Source: 40-80 sp964503665
GTDB taxonomy: Bacteria; Bacteroidota; Bacteroidia; Flavobacteriales_D; Crocinitomicaceae
DNA: 64,000 nucleotides
Assembly (NCBI GenBank): GCA_964503665.1
Contig: CAZDAR010000002.1
Coordinates: 1-64,000 of the forward strand
Direction: 5' to 3'
The translations under genes were made by a program, and so were the position numbers. Below the pieces are notes generated by a model, which saw only the letters and a list, made by a program, of their open reading frames with translations, was not told where the DNA came from and did no database searches. Every line of letters begins with the position of its first letter. Position 1 is the stretch's first letter. Shown piece after piece: positions 26,234 to 34,533 of this stretch.

Positions 26234-26830
26234 TTATTGAATGCTTTTATAATTTTCTATCCACAAGCTATCGGTCGCATCACGAAGTAATTGAATAAAG
26301 TGCTTATCCATAATGTATTCATTATTTATGCCTTTGATATTGTATCTATTCTTTAGGTATTCCATTTGACCTGGAGATGGATTTAACTTATCGTTGGACC
26401 AACCGTAATGTTCCGAAGCGTCTAATGCAGGATACTCGCTATATCTAATTTTCCAAAGTGAATCCAAAGAAGGACAATAGGGTATTTTTTCATTCGAGAT
26501 AGAATCTACATAAACGCCCCCAAAAATACCATATTTATCAAAATAGTTGATTCTAGTCGGATTGTATTTACTTGGATAGAAACCTGAAAAGTAGTAGATG
26601 AAATCATCTCTTCTCAAAATTCGTTTGTTTAATAAGTTTTCACCAATTCTTTGATACGCCACTAAATGATAATATTCATTCATTTGATTGTAGCCAAAAG
26701 CTACTCCAAAGACGGGTTCCATGTCCTGCTTTTGTTGTTTTGTGCCTGAAAATGAAAGTAAAAAGAAGCATACGATCACTAATTTAGGAGAAATGTGAGA
26801 AACTATTTTAGTGTATTTCATGTTGTTCAA
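26234..26830 (-). CDS. Hypothetical exported protein
   Basis: 198 residues. An N-terminal hydrophobic segment (about 12-29) suggests a signal peptide or anchor; ATGs at 26830 and 26821 are both possible. The mature part is rich in aromatic residues (Tyr, Trp, Phe), as in secreted or periplasmic proteins, with no recognised motif. It lies 51 bases after dxs on the same strand and could be an operon tail. The function is unknown. Confidence 0.5.
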   Translation of the reverse strand: MNNMKYTKIVSHISPKLVIVCFFLLSFSGTKQQKQDMEPVFGVAFGYNQMNEYYHLVAYQRIGENLLNKRILRRDDFIYYFSGFYPSKYNPTRINYFDKYGIFGGVYVDSISNEKIPYCPSLDSLWKIRYSEYPALDASEHYGWSNDKLNPSPGQMEYLKNRYNIKGINNEYIMDKHFIQLLRDATDSLWIENYKSIQ

Positions 26831-26881
26831 TTGTTATTTATGGTAGTTAAAGTTACTACAAGTTAGTCTTCTAGGATAATT

Positions 26882-28678
26882 TTAAACAATTTTCTTTGCA
26901 GCTTCTATCATTCCATTGATGTCTATTCCACACAAATGATGTAATTCTTCTTGTGTTCCGTGGTGAATAAATTCATCTGGTATTCCTAGGCGAACAACCT
27001 CAGATGAATAGTTGTTAGAAGCCATAAATTCTAGTATTGCACTTCCGAATCCTCCGATTACACACCCATCTTCAACTGTGATAATCTTTTTAAATTTTTT
27101 AAAGACTTCTTGTAACAAGTCTTCATCTAAAGGCTTAACAAATCGTAGGTCGTAATGTGCTGCTGAAATTCCTATTTCTTTGAGTTTGTTGATGGCTTTC
27201 TGTGCATCATTTCCAATATGACCGATGGTCAAAAATGCCACATCGTTTCCTTCAATTAACTTCCTTCCTTTTCCAATCTTAATTTCTTCAAAAGGTGTTT
27301 CCCAGTTTTCTAAAACACCATTTCCTCGTGGGTAACGTATGCTAAAGGGATCTTTGTTGGGAAGTTGAGCGGTGTACATTAAATTGCGTAATTCCGATTC
27401 ATTCATCGGTGCAGCAACAATCATATTCGGGACACATCGTAAATATGCTAAATCATATGCACCATGGTGAGTTGCGCCATCTGCACCCACTAACCCGCCG
27501 CGATCTAAACAGAAAACAACATTCAAATTCTGCAAAGCAACATCGTGAATTACTTGGTCGTAAGCACGTTGTAAAAAGGTTGAATATATCACGCAGAAAG
27601 GACGCAATCCTTGTGTGGCTAAACCAGCAGCAAGCGTGACAGCATGTTGTTCAGCAATTCCCACATCAAAAGCACGATCAGGCATTTCATTCATCATGAT
27701 ATTGAGTGAACTTCCAGTTGGCATAGCAGGAGTAATTCCCATAATTGCTTTATTTTCTTTTGCTAACTCCAAAAGTGTTCGTCCAAAAACTTCTTGATAT
27801 TTTAATGGTTCTTGCTCTTTTTGATGAGGAGGTTTTATTTCTCCCGTTATTTTATTAAATACTCCTGGAGCATGCCATTGTGGAGGATTTCCCTCTTCTG
27901 AATACTTGTATCCCTTTCCTTTGACAGTCACGCAATGTAGTATTTTTGGGCCTGGGAGATCTTTTATTTCTTCTAATTTTTCTGCTAACTTCAAAACATC
28001 ATGGCCATCAATTGGACCAAAGTATTGAAAATTAAGTGCTTCAAAAAAGTTGTTTTCAGGTGTTATTTTCTGTTTCGTAATTCGAAGTAAATATTCCTTC
28101 AAAGCACCCACATTCGGGTCAATGGCCATACAGTTATCATTCAAAATGATAAGTAGATTCGCATCTTTTATAGTTCCCGCATGGTTTAATCCTTCGAATG
28201 CCATTCCTCCAGTTAACGCACCATCACCAATGACGGCAATGTGGTGACGATCAAGTTCTCCTTTGTATTTACTGGCGATTGCCATTCCTACTATAGCTGA
28301 TATAGCTGTTGATGCATGTCCAACTCCAAATGGATCATATTCGCTTTCAGATCGGGTAGGAAACCCCGAAATTCCATGGAGTGTTCGATTGGTATGGAAT
28401 CGATACCGTCGTCCAGTTAAAACTTTGTGTCCGTAGGCTTGATGACCTACATCCCACACTAATAAATCGTACGGTGTGTTAAAAACATAATGTAATGCAA
28501 CAGTGAGTTCAACGACACCTAAAGAAGAGCTGAAGTGGCTATTGCCAATTTCAGATACGACGTCGATGAGGTATTCTCTAAGTTCATTTGAAATTTTCGG
28601 TAAGTCGTTGATTGAAAACTTATTCCGTAAATCTTCCGGTAAATTTATGTGTGATAGGTGCTTTCCGATGTTGTGCAT
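26882..28678 (-). CDS. dxs: 1-deoxy-D-xylulose-5-phosphate synthase
   Basis: 598 residues, slightly shorter than the usual 620-640. A thiamine-diphosphate enzyme, it condenses pyruvate and glyceraldehyde 3-phosphate to DXP, the first step of the MEP isoprenoid pathway. Seen in order: VGHQAYGHKVLTGR, GHASTAISAIVGMA, the thiamine-diphosphate/Mg motif GDGALTGGMAFEGLNHAG...NDN, IAEQHAVTLAAGLA (catalytic Glu region) and DGATHHGAYDLAYLR. It is the last long gene of the leftward sensor kinase-gpmI-dxs group; the gene before it ends 19 bases upstream. Confidence 0.95.
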   Translation of the reverse strand: MHNIGKHLSHINLPEDLRNKFSINDLPKISNELREYLIDVVSEIGNSHFSSSLGVVELTVALHYVFNTPYDLLVWDVGHQAYGHKVLTGRRYRFHTNRTLHGISGFPTRSESEYDPFGVGHASTAISAIVGMAIASKYKGELDRHHIAVIGDGALTGGMAFEGLNHAGTIKDANLLIILNDNCMAIDPNVGALKEYLLRITKQKITPENNFFEALNFQYFGPIDGHDVLKLAEKLEEIKDLPGPKILHCVTVKGKGYKYSEEGNPPQWHAPGVFNKITGEIKPPHQKEQEPLKYQEVFGRTLLELAKENKAIMGITPAMPTGSSLNIMMNEMPDRAFDVGIAEQHAVTLAAGLATQGLRPFCVIYSTFLQRAYDQVIHDVALQNLNVVFCLDRGGLVGADGATHHGAYDLAYLRCVPNMIVAAPMNESELRNLMYTAQLPNKDPFSIRYPRGNGVLENWETPFEEIKIGKGRKLIEGNDVAFLTIGHIGNDAQKAINKLKEIGISAAHYDLRFVKPLDEDLLQEVFKKFKKIITVEDGCVIGGFGSAILEFMASNNYSSEVVRLGIPDEFIHHGTQEELHHLCGIDINGMIEAAKKIV

Positions 28679-28697
28679 TTACAGAATACGTGAAATA

Positions 28698-29483
28698 TTA
28701 ATCCAACCATTTACCAGCAATAAATACTTGATACGAAAAATTACCCATTATTTTACGTTCAAAATTTACGCCTATTTTTCTTCCTACGTATCGGATTTCA
28801 TTCACATAGATGTCTTTGATGAACGGAGTGTTTGCTTCGATCTGCATGGCACTTGTAAAGTTGTTTGTTCCTGAAGCCCCAACGATTAAATAATCCAAAT
28901 TATCTGTTTTAATAATACCTTGGAATGTTAAGGCAAATTCACCTTCATTTTTCATGGCTTCCATAAGTCTGTCATTTTTCAGAACAGCATTATCATCTGA
29001 AGGAAGATAATCACCTTCAATGTCGCCAGCAGTAATTCTCTTAAACGAACGCTCTATCTTGCCATTTTCACCATAAAGATTCAATTCTTCGATAAAAGAC
29101 AAGACAGTATCTTTATTTTCTTGACGTTCACTCAAGGTAGCGTAAAGTCTTCCTCCATCTGCATAATAGAATTTATTTTTCGTCATCAATCGCTCTCTAT
29201 TGGTCAAAAGTTCTTCCATTAAATGAACATCTCCTTTTGTGTCACAATACATTGTAGCAAAATAACGTTCATTTTTTTCATTCCCAAAATCGAGTGAATA
29301 TTGAGCGCAATTAGAAGTATCCATTCTAGTGTCTATCGACGAGATGGTGTCCATCTTACTGTGAAGGTAGTTAAAGTAACTGTCGTTCATTGTAGATGAA
29401 TCGTCTTGTGTTTCTTTATTTTTACAAGCAACAATTGTAACTAGAGAAACGGCTATAAGTAGTAAGTAGTTAATTCTTTTCAT
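28698..29483 (-). CDS. Putative lipoprotein, unknown function
   Basis: 261 residues with a lipoprotein signal (hydrophobic stretch then TIVAC at about residue 20, KNKETQDD after it). The mature part is mixed alpha/beta with acidic N-terminal sequence and no recognised motif. Its start overlaps the stop of the upstream small membrane protein by four bases (29480-29483), and dxs begins 19 bases after its stop. It is therefore an inner member of this operon. It is likely envelope-located. Confidence 0.62.
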   Translation of the reverse strand: MKRINYLLLIAVSLVTIVACKNKETQDDSSTMNDSYFNYLHSKMDTISSIDTRMDTSNCAQYSLDFGNEKNERYFATMYCDTKGDVHLMEELLTNRERLMTKNKFYYADGGRLYATLSERQENKDTVLSFIEELNLYGENGKIERSFKRITAGDIEGDYLPSDDNAVLKNDRLMEAMKNEGEFALTFQGIIKTDNLDYLIVGASGTNNFTSAMQIEANTPFIKDIYVNEIRYVGRKIGVNFERKIMGNFSYQVFIAGKWLD

Positions 29484-29740
29484 ACGGCTCTTTTTTTAGT
29501 TAGATAATTCTTGAAAAACGTTATAATCTGTTTTCGATAGAAAAACATAATTAACAAATAGGGAAATGCCATCAAATAGACAATACCATAATTTATATTA
29601 GAAGTAAAGGCTGTTTCATCCATTTCATTAGGAGAAGATTGCTGTGTTGAAATTATTTTACACTGTGAACAACCTTGTGCAGCAACTTCCCAAATATTCA
29701 ACGCTACAGTAAAGACTAATAAAATTATTTTGTTTCTCAT
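29480..29740 (-). CDS. Small exported or membrane protein
   Basis: 86 residues. An N-terminal signal-like helix (MRNKIILLVFTVAL) ends near AAQGCSQCK, a short loop with a CSQC cysteine pair, followed by a second membrane helix (about 50-67) and a basic C-terminal tail (KQIITFFKNYLTKKRAV). The CxxC pair could be redox-active or metal-binding, but no family is recognised. It lies ten bases after gpmI and overlaps the following lipoprotein gene by four bases. Confidence 0.58.
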   Translation of the reverse strand: MRNKIILLVFTVALNIWEVAAQGCSQCKIISTQQSSPNEMDETAFTSNINYGIVYLMAFPYLLIMFFYRKQIITFFKNYLTKKRAV

Positions 29741-29750
29741 ATTTGAAGTA

Positions 29751-30911
29751 TTAATGTATTATCAAACTCTTCCCGTCCATTTCTTTTGGGGTCGAAATAC
29801 CCATTCTTTCCAGAAGAGTAGTAGCAACATCTGCTAAAATACCACTTTTTATTGATATTTTTTCATTTGTTACCAAAATAATTGGGACTGGGTTCTTAGA
29901 GTGTGCTGTGTTAGGAGTTCCATCCTCATTGACAGCGTAATCTGCATTTCCATGGTCTGCTATAACAATCCATTCGTAATCGTATTCTTTCGCTGCTTCT
30001 ATAATTTCACCCAAACACTCATCTACTGTTTCGACTGCCTTTACGATAGCATTGAACACACCTGTATGCCCCACCATATCTGAATTGGCAAAGTTTAGAC
30101 AAATAAAATCAGGTTGTTTTTGATGAATATATTTAATGATTGAAGTGGTCACTTCTGGAGCACTCATTTCTGGTTGTAAGTCGTATGTTGCCACTTTTGG
30201 TGAATGAATGAGAAGTCTTTCTTCACCCATAAAAGTTTCCTCTCTTCCNNNNNNNNNNNNNNNNNNNNNNNNNNNNNNNNNNNNNNNNNNNNNNNNNNNN
30301 NNNNNNNNNNNNNNNNNNNNNNNNNNNNNNNNNNNNNNNNNNNNNNNNTCCATCGCATAGTAGCGCCCGATAATTGTTGCGATTTTAGCGTTTGAAGTTC
30401 GTATTTTTTCATTAAATTCTGCGATAAACCCCTTGCCGCTCATCGGGTCACAGTCTCTACCATCTGTAAAGACATGTACAAAAATTTGTTTCACACCTTG
30501 TTGAGAGGCATAGTTACAGATAGCAGCAGCATGATCTTGATGACTATGAACACCACCTTTCGATAATAAACCAAAAATATGCAATGCTTTATTTTTCTCT
30601 TTTGCGTGTGCAATCGCCTTGTTAAGGTTCTCATTTTTAAAGAAATGACCTTCTCGTATTTCTTTGTTGATACGGGTCAATTCTTGATACACAATTCTTC
30701 CTGCGCCAATGTTGAGATGACCTACTTCTGAGTTTCCCATTTGTCCTTCAGGAAGACCAACTGCTTCGCCGAAAGTGGTTAAAGTAGCGTTTGGATAGCT
30801 TTTTATCAAGCCATCGAAAACAGGTGTGTTTGCTTTGTAAACGGCATCTGAGTAGTCTTTTCGACCGTAACCCCATCCGTCTAAGATAATTAAACCAACT
30901 TTTTTTGTCAT
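29751..30911 (-). CDS. gpmI: 2,3-bisphosphoglycerate-independent phosphoglycerate mutase (with assembly gap)
   Basis: A Mn-dependent enzyme interconverting 3- and 2-phosphoglycerate in glycolysis. Visible: LILDGWGYG (metal-binding Asp) and MGNSEVGHLNIGAGR with the phospho-accepting Ser, then GLLSKGGVHSHQDH and TDGRDCDP, IIGRYYAM, and beyond the gap GREETFMGEERLLI, FANSDMVGHTG, IADHGNAD and TAHSKNPVP. The joined protein is only 386 residues including 34 unknown; the family has about 510. The frame is open across the N run only by chance. Between RYYAM and the GREE block the family has about 145 residues, so the true gap is near 430 bases. Its ATG overlaps the histidine kinase stop by four bases. 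Confidence 0.93.
   Translation of the reverse strand: MTKKVGLIILDGWGYGRKDYSDAVYKANTPVFDGLIKSYPNATLTTFGEAVGLPEGQMGNSEVGHLNIGAGRIVYQELTRINKEIREGHFFKNENLNKAIAHAKEKNKALHIFGLLSKGGVHSHQDHAAAICNYASQQGVKQIFVHVFTDGRDCDPMSGKGFIAEFNEKIRTSNAKIATIIGRYYAMXXXXXXXXXXXXXXXXXXXXXXXXXXXXXXXXXXGREETFMGEERLLIHSPKVATYDLQPEMSAPEVTTSIIKYIHQKQPDFICLNFANSDMVGHTGVFNAIVKAVETVDECLGEIIEAAKEYDYEWIVIADHGNADYAVNEDGTPNTAHSKNPVPIILVTNEKISIKSGILADVATTLLERMGISTPKEMDGKSLIIH
30249..30348. other. Assembly gap (100 N) inside gpmI
   Basis: Exactly 100 N, the usual placeholder for a gap of unknown length. Comparison with the gpmI family length (about 510 residues) suggests that about 430 bases of real sequence belong here. Confidence 0.95.
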
Positions 30912-31816
30912 GCTATTGGTATTATAATTTCAAAAATTGAGCCTTCTGGTTTGTTGGGACTGTAGCTGATGCTTCCATTGTTTAACTTTAAGAATTCTCT
31001 TGCAATATAAAGACCTAATCCCGTTCCTTTTTTTGTCCGTTCATCTTCATTCTCAGTACGAACGAATTTTTTAAAGATATCTTTTCTATATTCTTTTGGA
31101 ACACCTTTACCATAATCCATAAAAGCACACTTTACCTTATCTCCAAAGATAGAAATAAGAATAGTAAGAGATTCAGAATCTAACGCATATTTATGATAAT
31201 TCTCCATAATATTAATAAAGACTGTTTCGATCATTTTTTTGTCCGCAAGGACCTCAATGTCTTCTGAATCTGTTGCTATATTTACAACAGAATCGCCTAG
31301 TAAAATAGCGTATCTTTTCACTAAGTCAGTGATAAGAAGATAGATATTAAATTTTTCCTTGGTGAGTTTGAAGAATTTAGTTTCGAGACGAGTCGAAGTC
31401 AGGATGTTTTCTACCAAGTGCTCCAAACGACTATTTTCCGCTAGTATTTTTTCGAATAAGTCATTCCGTTTATCTTCCTCTAAGTTTTTTCGTTTTAAAA
31501 GTGTTTGGATAGACAATTTATTATGTGTGATCGGAGTTTTCAATTCATGCGTTACAGACAGCAGAAAATTATTTTTTTGCTGATTGAGTTTTTCCTCTTT
31601 TTTGAGCGATATAATGAGTCGTGAAAAGGTGAAAATAATGACGAATAGAAAAACACTTCCTTCACCAATCAACATCCAGAAAATAGTATTTTGGCGCTCT
31701 GTGTTTTCACCTAATTTCAAAATAAAATAAGTCCACCATACGTATTGAAGAACGACATAGGTTACCAAGAAATAAATGAAATAAAAATTTTTCTTTTTCA
31801 CCTTACAAAAGTACAT
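30908..31816 (-). CDS. Sensor histidine kinase
   Basis: 302 residues. Two N-terminal membrane helices (about 11-34 and 46-70) with a very short extracytoplasmic loop are followed by the HisKA domain (H box SVTHELKTP, His90) and the ATPase domain: N box VFINIMENYHKYA, then DYGKGVPK, F box IFKKFVR and GTGLGLYIARE. No HAMP or sensor domain is present, so it probably senses something in the membrane. It starts an operon with gpmI, and no response regulator is next to it. The ATG at 31816 holds a TACTTTTG promoter-like string just inside it. A GTG at 31801 is therefore a possible alternative start. Confidence 0.85.
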   Translation of the reverse strand: MYFCKVKKKNFYFIYFLVTYVVLQYVWWTYFILKLGENTERQNTIFWMLIGEGSVFLFVIIFTFSRLIISLKKEEKLNQQKNNFLLSVTHELKTPITHNKLSIQTLLKRKNLEEDKRNDLFEKILAENSRLEHLVENILTSTRLETKFFKLTKEKFNIYLLITDLVKRYAILLGDSVVNIATDSEDIEVLADKKMIETVFINIMENYHKYALDSESLTILISIFGDKVKCAFMDYGKGVPKEYRKDIFKKFVRTENEDERTKKGTGLGLYIAREFLKLNNGSISYSPNKPEGSIFEIIIPIA

Positions 31817-31889
31817 AAAAATGAAGTATGGGCTTTTGAGTTATCGTGAACATTTTTGGAAGAGAGTTTTAATTATGAATCAGGATAAT

Positions 31890-31897
31890 TACATTTG
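31890..31897 (+). promoter_or_regulatory. -7 promoter element upstream of the carbonic anhydrase gene
   Basis: TACATTTG matches TAnnTTTG. It lies about 115 bases before the start codon, implying a long leader if used. The -33 side is weak (TTTT). Confidence 0.35.
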
Positions 31898-32011
31898 TGT
31901 TCAGATTGACGATACCATTTATAAATGTAAGTAGAGTAGTTCATTACTAACGCTTGTGTTTTGTTGAATGATACCTCATCACTAGGCAGTTATTAATTTT
32001 TTAAAAAGACA

Positions 32012-32656
32012 ATGATTATGGGCGATGAATTTTGCAACAAGATTTTCAGACAGAACGAAGAATGGGTAAAAAACAAACTTGAAAAGGATGCTCAATTTTT
32101 TGACAGATTAAAAGATCAACAGGCTCCACCTTTATTGTGGGTTGGTTGTTCTGACTCACGGGTTCCAGCTAATCAAATTATGGGGGTCGATCCAGGAGAG
32201 GTATTTGTACACCGTAATATTTCTAATGTTGTGGTTCATTCTGACATGAACTTCTTATCTGTGCTAGAGTATTCTGTTGATGTATTAAAAGTGAAGCACA
32301 TCGCAGTAGTTGGTCATTACGGTTGTGGTGGAGTAAAAGCAGCCATGGAGAACAAACACATCGGTATTATTGACGGTTGGTTGAGACACATTCGTGAAGT
32401 GTATAAAATTAATAAATCGGAATTAAAAATGATTACGGATGAACAGCAGCGCCACGATCGCTTTGTGGAATTAAACGTGGCACATCAAGTGAAAAATCTA
32501 GCGGAAACTACTATTGTACAGCAAGCATGGTCAGAAGGACATGAATTACATATTCACGGTTGGGTTTATGGAATAAAAGATGGCCTTCTTAAAGATTTAG
32601 GTATTTCTATTTCTAGTAATGAGAGTATAGATGAGGTGTATCGATTAGCGTTCTAA
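32012..32656 (+). CDS. can: Beta-class carbonic anhydrase
   Basis: 214 residues, typical length. A zinc enzyme interconverting CO2 and bicarbonate in the cytoplasm. The zinc ligands are visible: Cys46 in CSDSR (with Asp48 and Arg50 of the dyad), His102 and Cys105 in HYGCGGVKAAM. Family blocks VHRNISN and LSVLEYSVDVL flank them. ATG at 32012; a second ATG two codons later is also usable. It is transcribed alone rightward, and a strong terminator lies inside the 3' end of the convergent gene. Confidence 0.94.
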   Translation: MIMGDEFCNKIFRQNEEWVKNKLEKDAQFFDRLKDQQAPPLLWVGCSDSRVPANQIMGVDPGEVFVHRNISNVVVHSDMNFLSVLEYSVDVLKVKHIAVVGHYGCGGVKAAMENKHIGIIDGWLRHIREVYKINKSELKMITDEQQRHDRFVELNVAHQVKNLAETTIVQQAWSEGHELHIHGWVYGIKDGLLKDLGISISSNESIDEVYRLAF

Positions 32657-32680
32657 ACGTTATTTTCATACATTATAATC

Positions 32681-33088
32681 TTAAGCGTACTCCTTCTTAG
32701 AATTGATTTTCTTTGAAGGAGTTTTTTTTACGACTTTAATTCGTATTGTATTTGTTTTATAGCGCTTTCCGTTAATTTCAATCGTTACATTTATTTTGTA
32801 ATCACCTTCTTTGTTAAAGCTTCCGTATTGATAAAAAAAGTATTGCAACACAGGTTCTCGGGTCGTTCTATCGTACGATCGGTTGGTGCTATTGGACGTA
32901 TTCGTTTTTACAAAAGAAGCAGGAAGGTTCAAGTTTAATACACCTGGCTGATTCGATTCAACTTTAATTGTGACTGGAAAATCTTCTTCCACAATTGTTT
33001 TATCAGCAGAAATTTTTATATTTAATTTTTGTGAATAAGTTAACTGAATAAAACTAAAAGTGAAAATGATGCAAATAAGATATCTCAT
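32681..33088 (-). CDS. Exported BatD-like N-terminal domain protein
   Basis: 135 residues with a signal peptide (cut near TYSQ, residue 19). The mature part resembles the N-terminal Ig-like domain of BatD: KISADKTIVEEDFPVTIKVES, then YQYGSFNKEGDYKINVT and KRYKTNTIRIKV. Full BatD proteins are several hundred residues long and act with BatA-C near the membrane. Here only one domain remains, and no bat genes are near. It may be an independent small protein. Its final codons also form the terminator hairpin of the convergent carbonic anhydrase gene. Confidence 0.6.
   Translation of the reverse strand: MRYLICIIFTFSFIQLTYSQKLNIKISADKTIVEEDFPVTIKVESNQPGVLNLNLPASFVKTNTSNSTNRSYDRTTREPVLQYFFYQYGSFNKEGDYKINVTIEINGKRYKTNTIRIKVVKKTPSKKINSKKEYA
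32689..32729 (+). terminator. Terminator of the carbonic anhydrase gene, inside the convergent gene
   Basis: Hairpin arms 32689-32696 (ACTCCTTC) and 32715-32722 (GAAGGAGT), then a run of eight T (32722-32729). It faces rightward and sits inside the coding 3' end of the leftward BatD-like gene. Confidence 0.8.
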
Positions 33089-33191
33089 TTATACTAGTTT
33101 TTCTATTTTATTTCGATTACTAAGGTAGTAAAAATATCGCTTCGGACGGCCATTCAGTAACTCAAAATGTAACGCTATAATATCGTGAAGT

Positions 33192-33554
33192 ATGGAAGAT
33201 AGAATATGTCTTGAATGTTCAACACCTTTAAAAGGTAGAAAAGATCAGAAGTTTTGTTCGGATTATTGCCGTAACTCGTATAATAATAGACTAAACGAGG
33301 ATAGTAATAAGCACGTTCGAAAAATCAATTCAATTTTGCGAAAAAATAGAAAAATTTTGGAAAAACTAAATCCTAAAGGCAAGGCTACTGTGGATGCAAT
33401 AACTTTAGCAGAAGCGGGATTTAACTTCCATTATTTTACAAACATATACAAAACTCAAAAAGGAGCCTCCTACTTCTTTGTCTATGATTATGGTTACTTA
33501 CCTATTGAAAATGAACAGTACGTACTTGTTCAAAAACAGGAATATGTGAAATAG
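33192..33554 (+). CDS. Small zinc-ribbon protein
   Basis: 120 residues. The N-terminus holds a zinc ribbon made of CLEC and FCSDYC (Cys pairs about 15 residues apart, with the KFCSDYCRNSYNNR pattern). It is followed by a helical basic region (NSILRKNRKILEKLNPKG) and a C-terminal beta part rich in Tyr. This layout recurs in small Bacteroidota cytoplasmic proteins that may bind nucleic acid; the role is inference. It ends two bases from the stop of the convergent gene. Confidence 0.72.
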   Translation: MEDRICLECSTPLKGRKDQKFCSDYCRNSYNNRLNEDSNKHVRKINSILRKNRKILEKLNPKGKATVDAITLAEAGFNFHYFTNIYKTQKGASYFFVYDYGYLPIENEQYVLVQKQEYVK

Positions 33555-33556
33555 TA

Positions 33557-33946
33557 TTAGTGTAAGTCAATCGTTTTTAGAAAACGGACAGCATTTTCGT
33601 TCTTGCTTAGTTTATCATCACCAACAACTAATAAATGTTTAGGTCTGTTACGATCCATCCATAATCCGAAGTTGGAAGATGCTACTGATAGGGTTCCGTT
33701 AATATCAATCTTACTAATCCCTATTTGATAAGAGTTAAATAAATCGATTAAATCATTGTGAAATTTTGAAATATCGTGGTTCTCATGGAAAATAATGAGG
33801 CCATCAATAACATTTGTATCAATTGATGATTTTGATTCTAATGGATATGAGGTGATGTTTAAAGATGAAGCCCACTCTTGGATAAGCTTACCAAAAGAAT
33901 TATCTTCAAAATATAAATCTTCTATTTTCATTGGTTCAGGGAACAT
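33557..33946 (-). CDS. Hypothetical cytoplasmic protein
   Basis: 129 residues, no signal peptide or membrane helix. It has an acidic, mixed alpha/beta composition with the phrases IEDLYFEDNSF near the start and HLLVVGDDKLSKNENAV near the end. I do not recognise a family. ATGs at 33946 and 33931 are possible. It is convergent with the zinc-ribbon gene and lies upstream of, and opposite to, rnpB. Confidence 0.55.
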   Translation of the reverse strand: MFPEPMKIEDLYFEDNSFGKLIQEWASSLNITSYPLESKSSIDTNVIDGLIIFHENHDISKFHNDLIDLFNSYQIGISKIDINGTLSVASSNFGLWMDRNRPKHLLVVGDDKLSKNENAVRFLKTIDLH

Positions 33947-34060
33947 AATTTGGATTGCGAAAATACTACTTTTATTTTGTAAAAAAAGTATTATAAAGAA
34001 ATAACTGTTTTTTATTTTTCAACTCCGCATGAATAAACTCACCTTATATTAAAATTATAG

Positions 34061-34091
34061 CTTGATAATCGTTACAGAATTTGTATTTTTG
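34061..34091 (+). promoter_or_regulatory. Promoter of rnpB (CTTG-N19-TATTTTTG)
   Basis: A -33-like CTTG (34061-34064), a 19-base spacer and a -7 TATTTTTG (34084-34091) match the Bacteroidota consensus. The predicted start of transcription, about five bases downstream, coincides with the 5' end of the RNase P RNA. Confidence 0.75.
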
Positions 34092-34095
34092 TCAT

Positions 34096-34481
34096 GTGCA
34101 AACTGGCTTATCGCTTTGTGAAATATCGAAGAGGAAAGTCCGGGCAGTGAAGAGCATCGTGCTTCCTAACGGGAAGGCTTTAATTTGGAGACGAATTAGG
34201 GACAGAAAGTGCCGCAGAAAGGTAAACTACTCCAATTTATTGGAGAAAAGGTGAAAAGGTGGGGTAAGAGCTCACCGGGTAATTGGTGACAATGGCCGCT
34301 TGGTAAACCTCACGAACTGAAAGACCATGTATACTGGGGATGTCTGTCATTTATGGCAGATGAAAGGGCTGCTCGCCTAATCTCAGAGGGTGGGTCGATG
34401 GATACCGACGGTGACGTCGGTACTAGATAAATGATAAGCATTCCGCAAGCGGAATACAAAACCCGGCTTATAGGTTTGCAC
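34096..34481 (+). ncRNA. rnpB: RNase P RNA (class A)
   Basis: The RNA subunit of RNase P, which cuts the 5' leader from tRNA precursors. Conserved elements are present: GAGGAAAGTCCGGGC near the 5' end, ACAGAAA, AAGAGCTCACCGG and a 3' ACCCGGCTTA block. The 5' GTGCAAAC and 3' GTTTGCAC ends pair as helix P1, setting the limits at 34096 and 34481. A T-run follows immediately, serving as terminator. The length, about 386 nt, is normal. Confidence 0.95.
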
Positions 34482-34533
34482 TTTTTTATTTAATTTGCTT
34501 GGAGGATGGATATAAATCACTAATTTCCCACTT

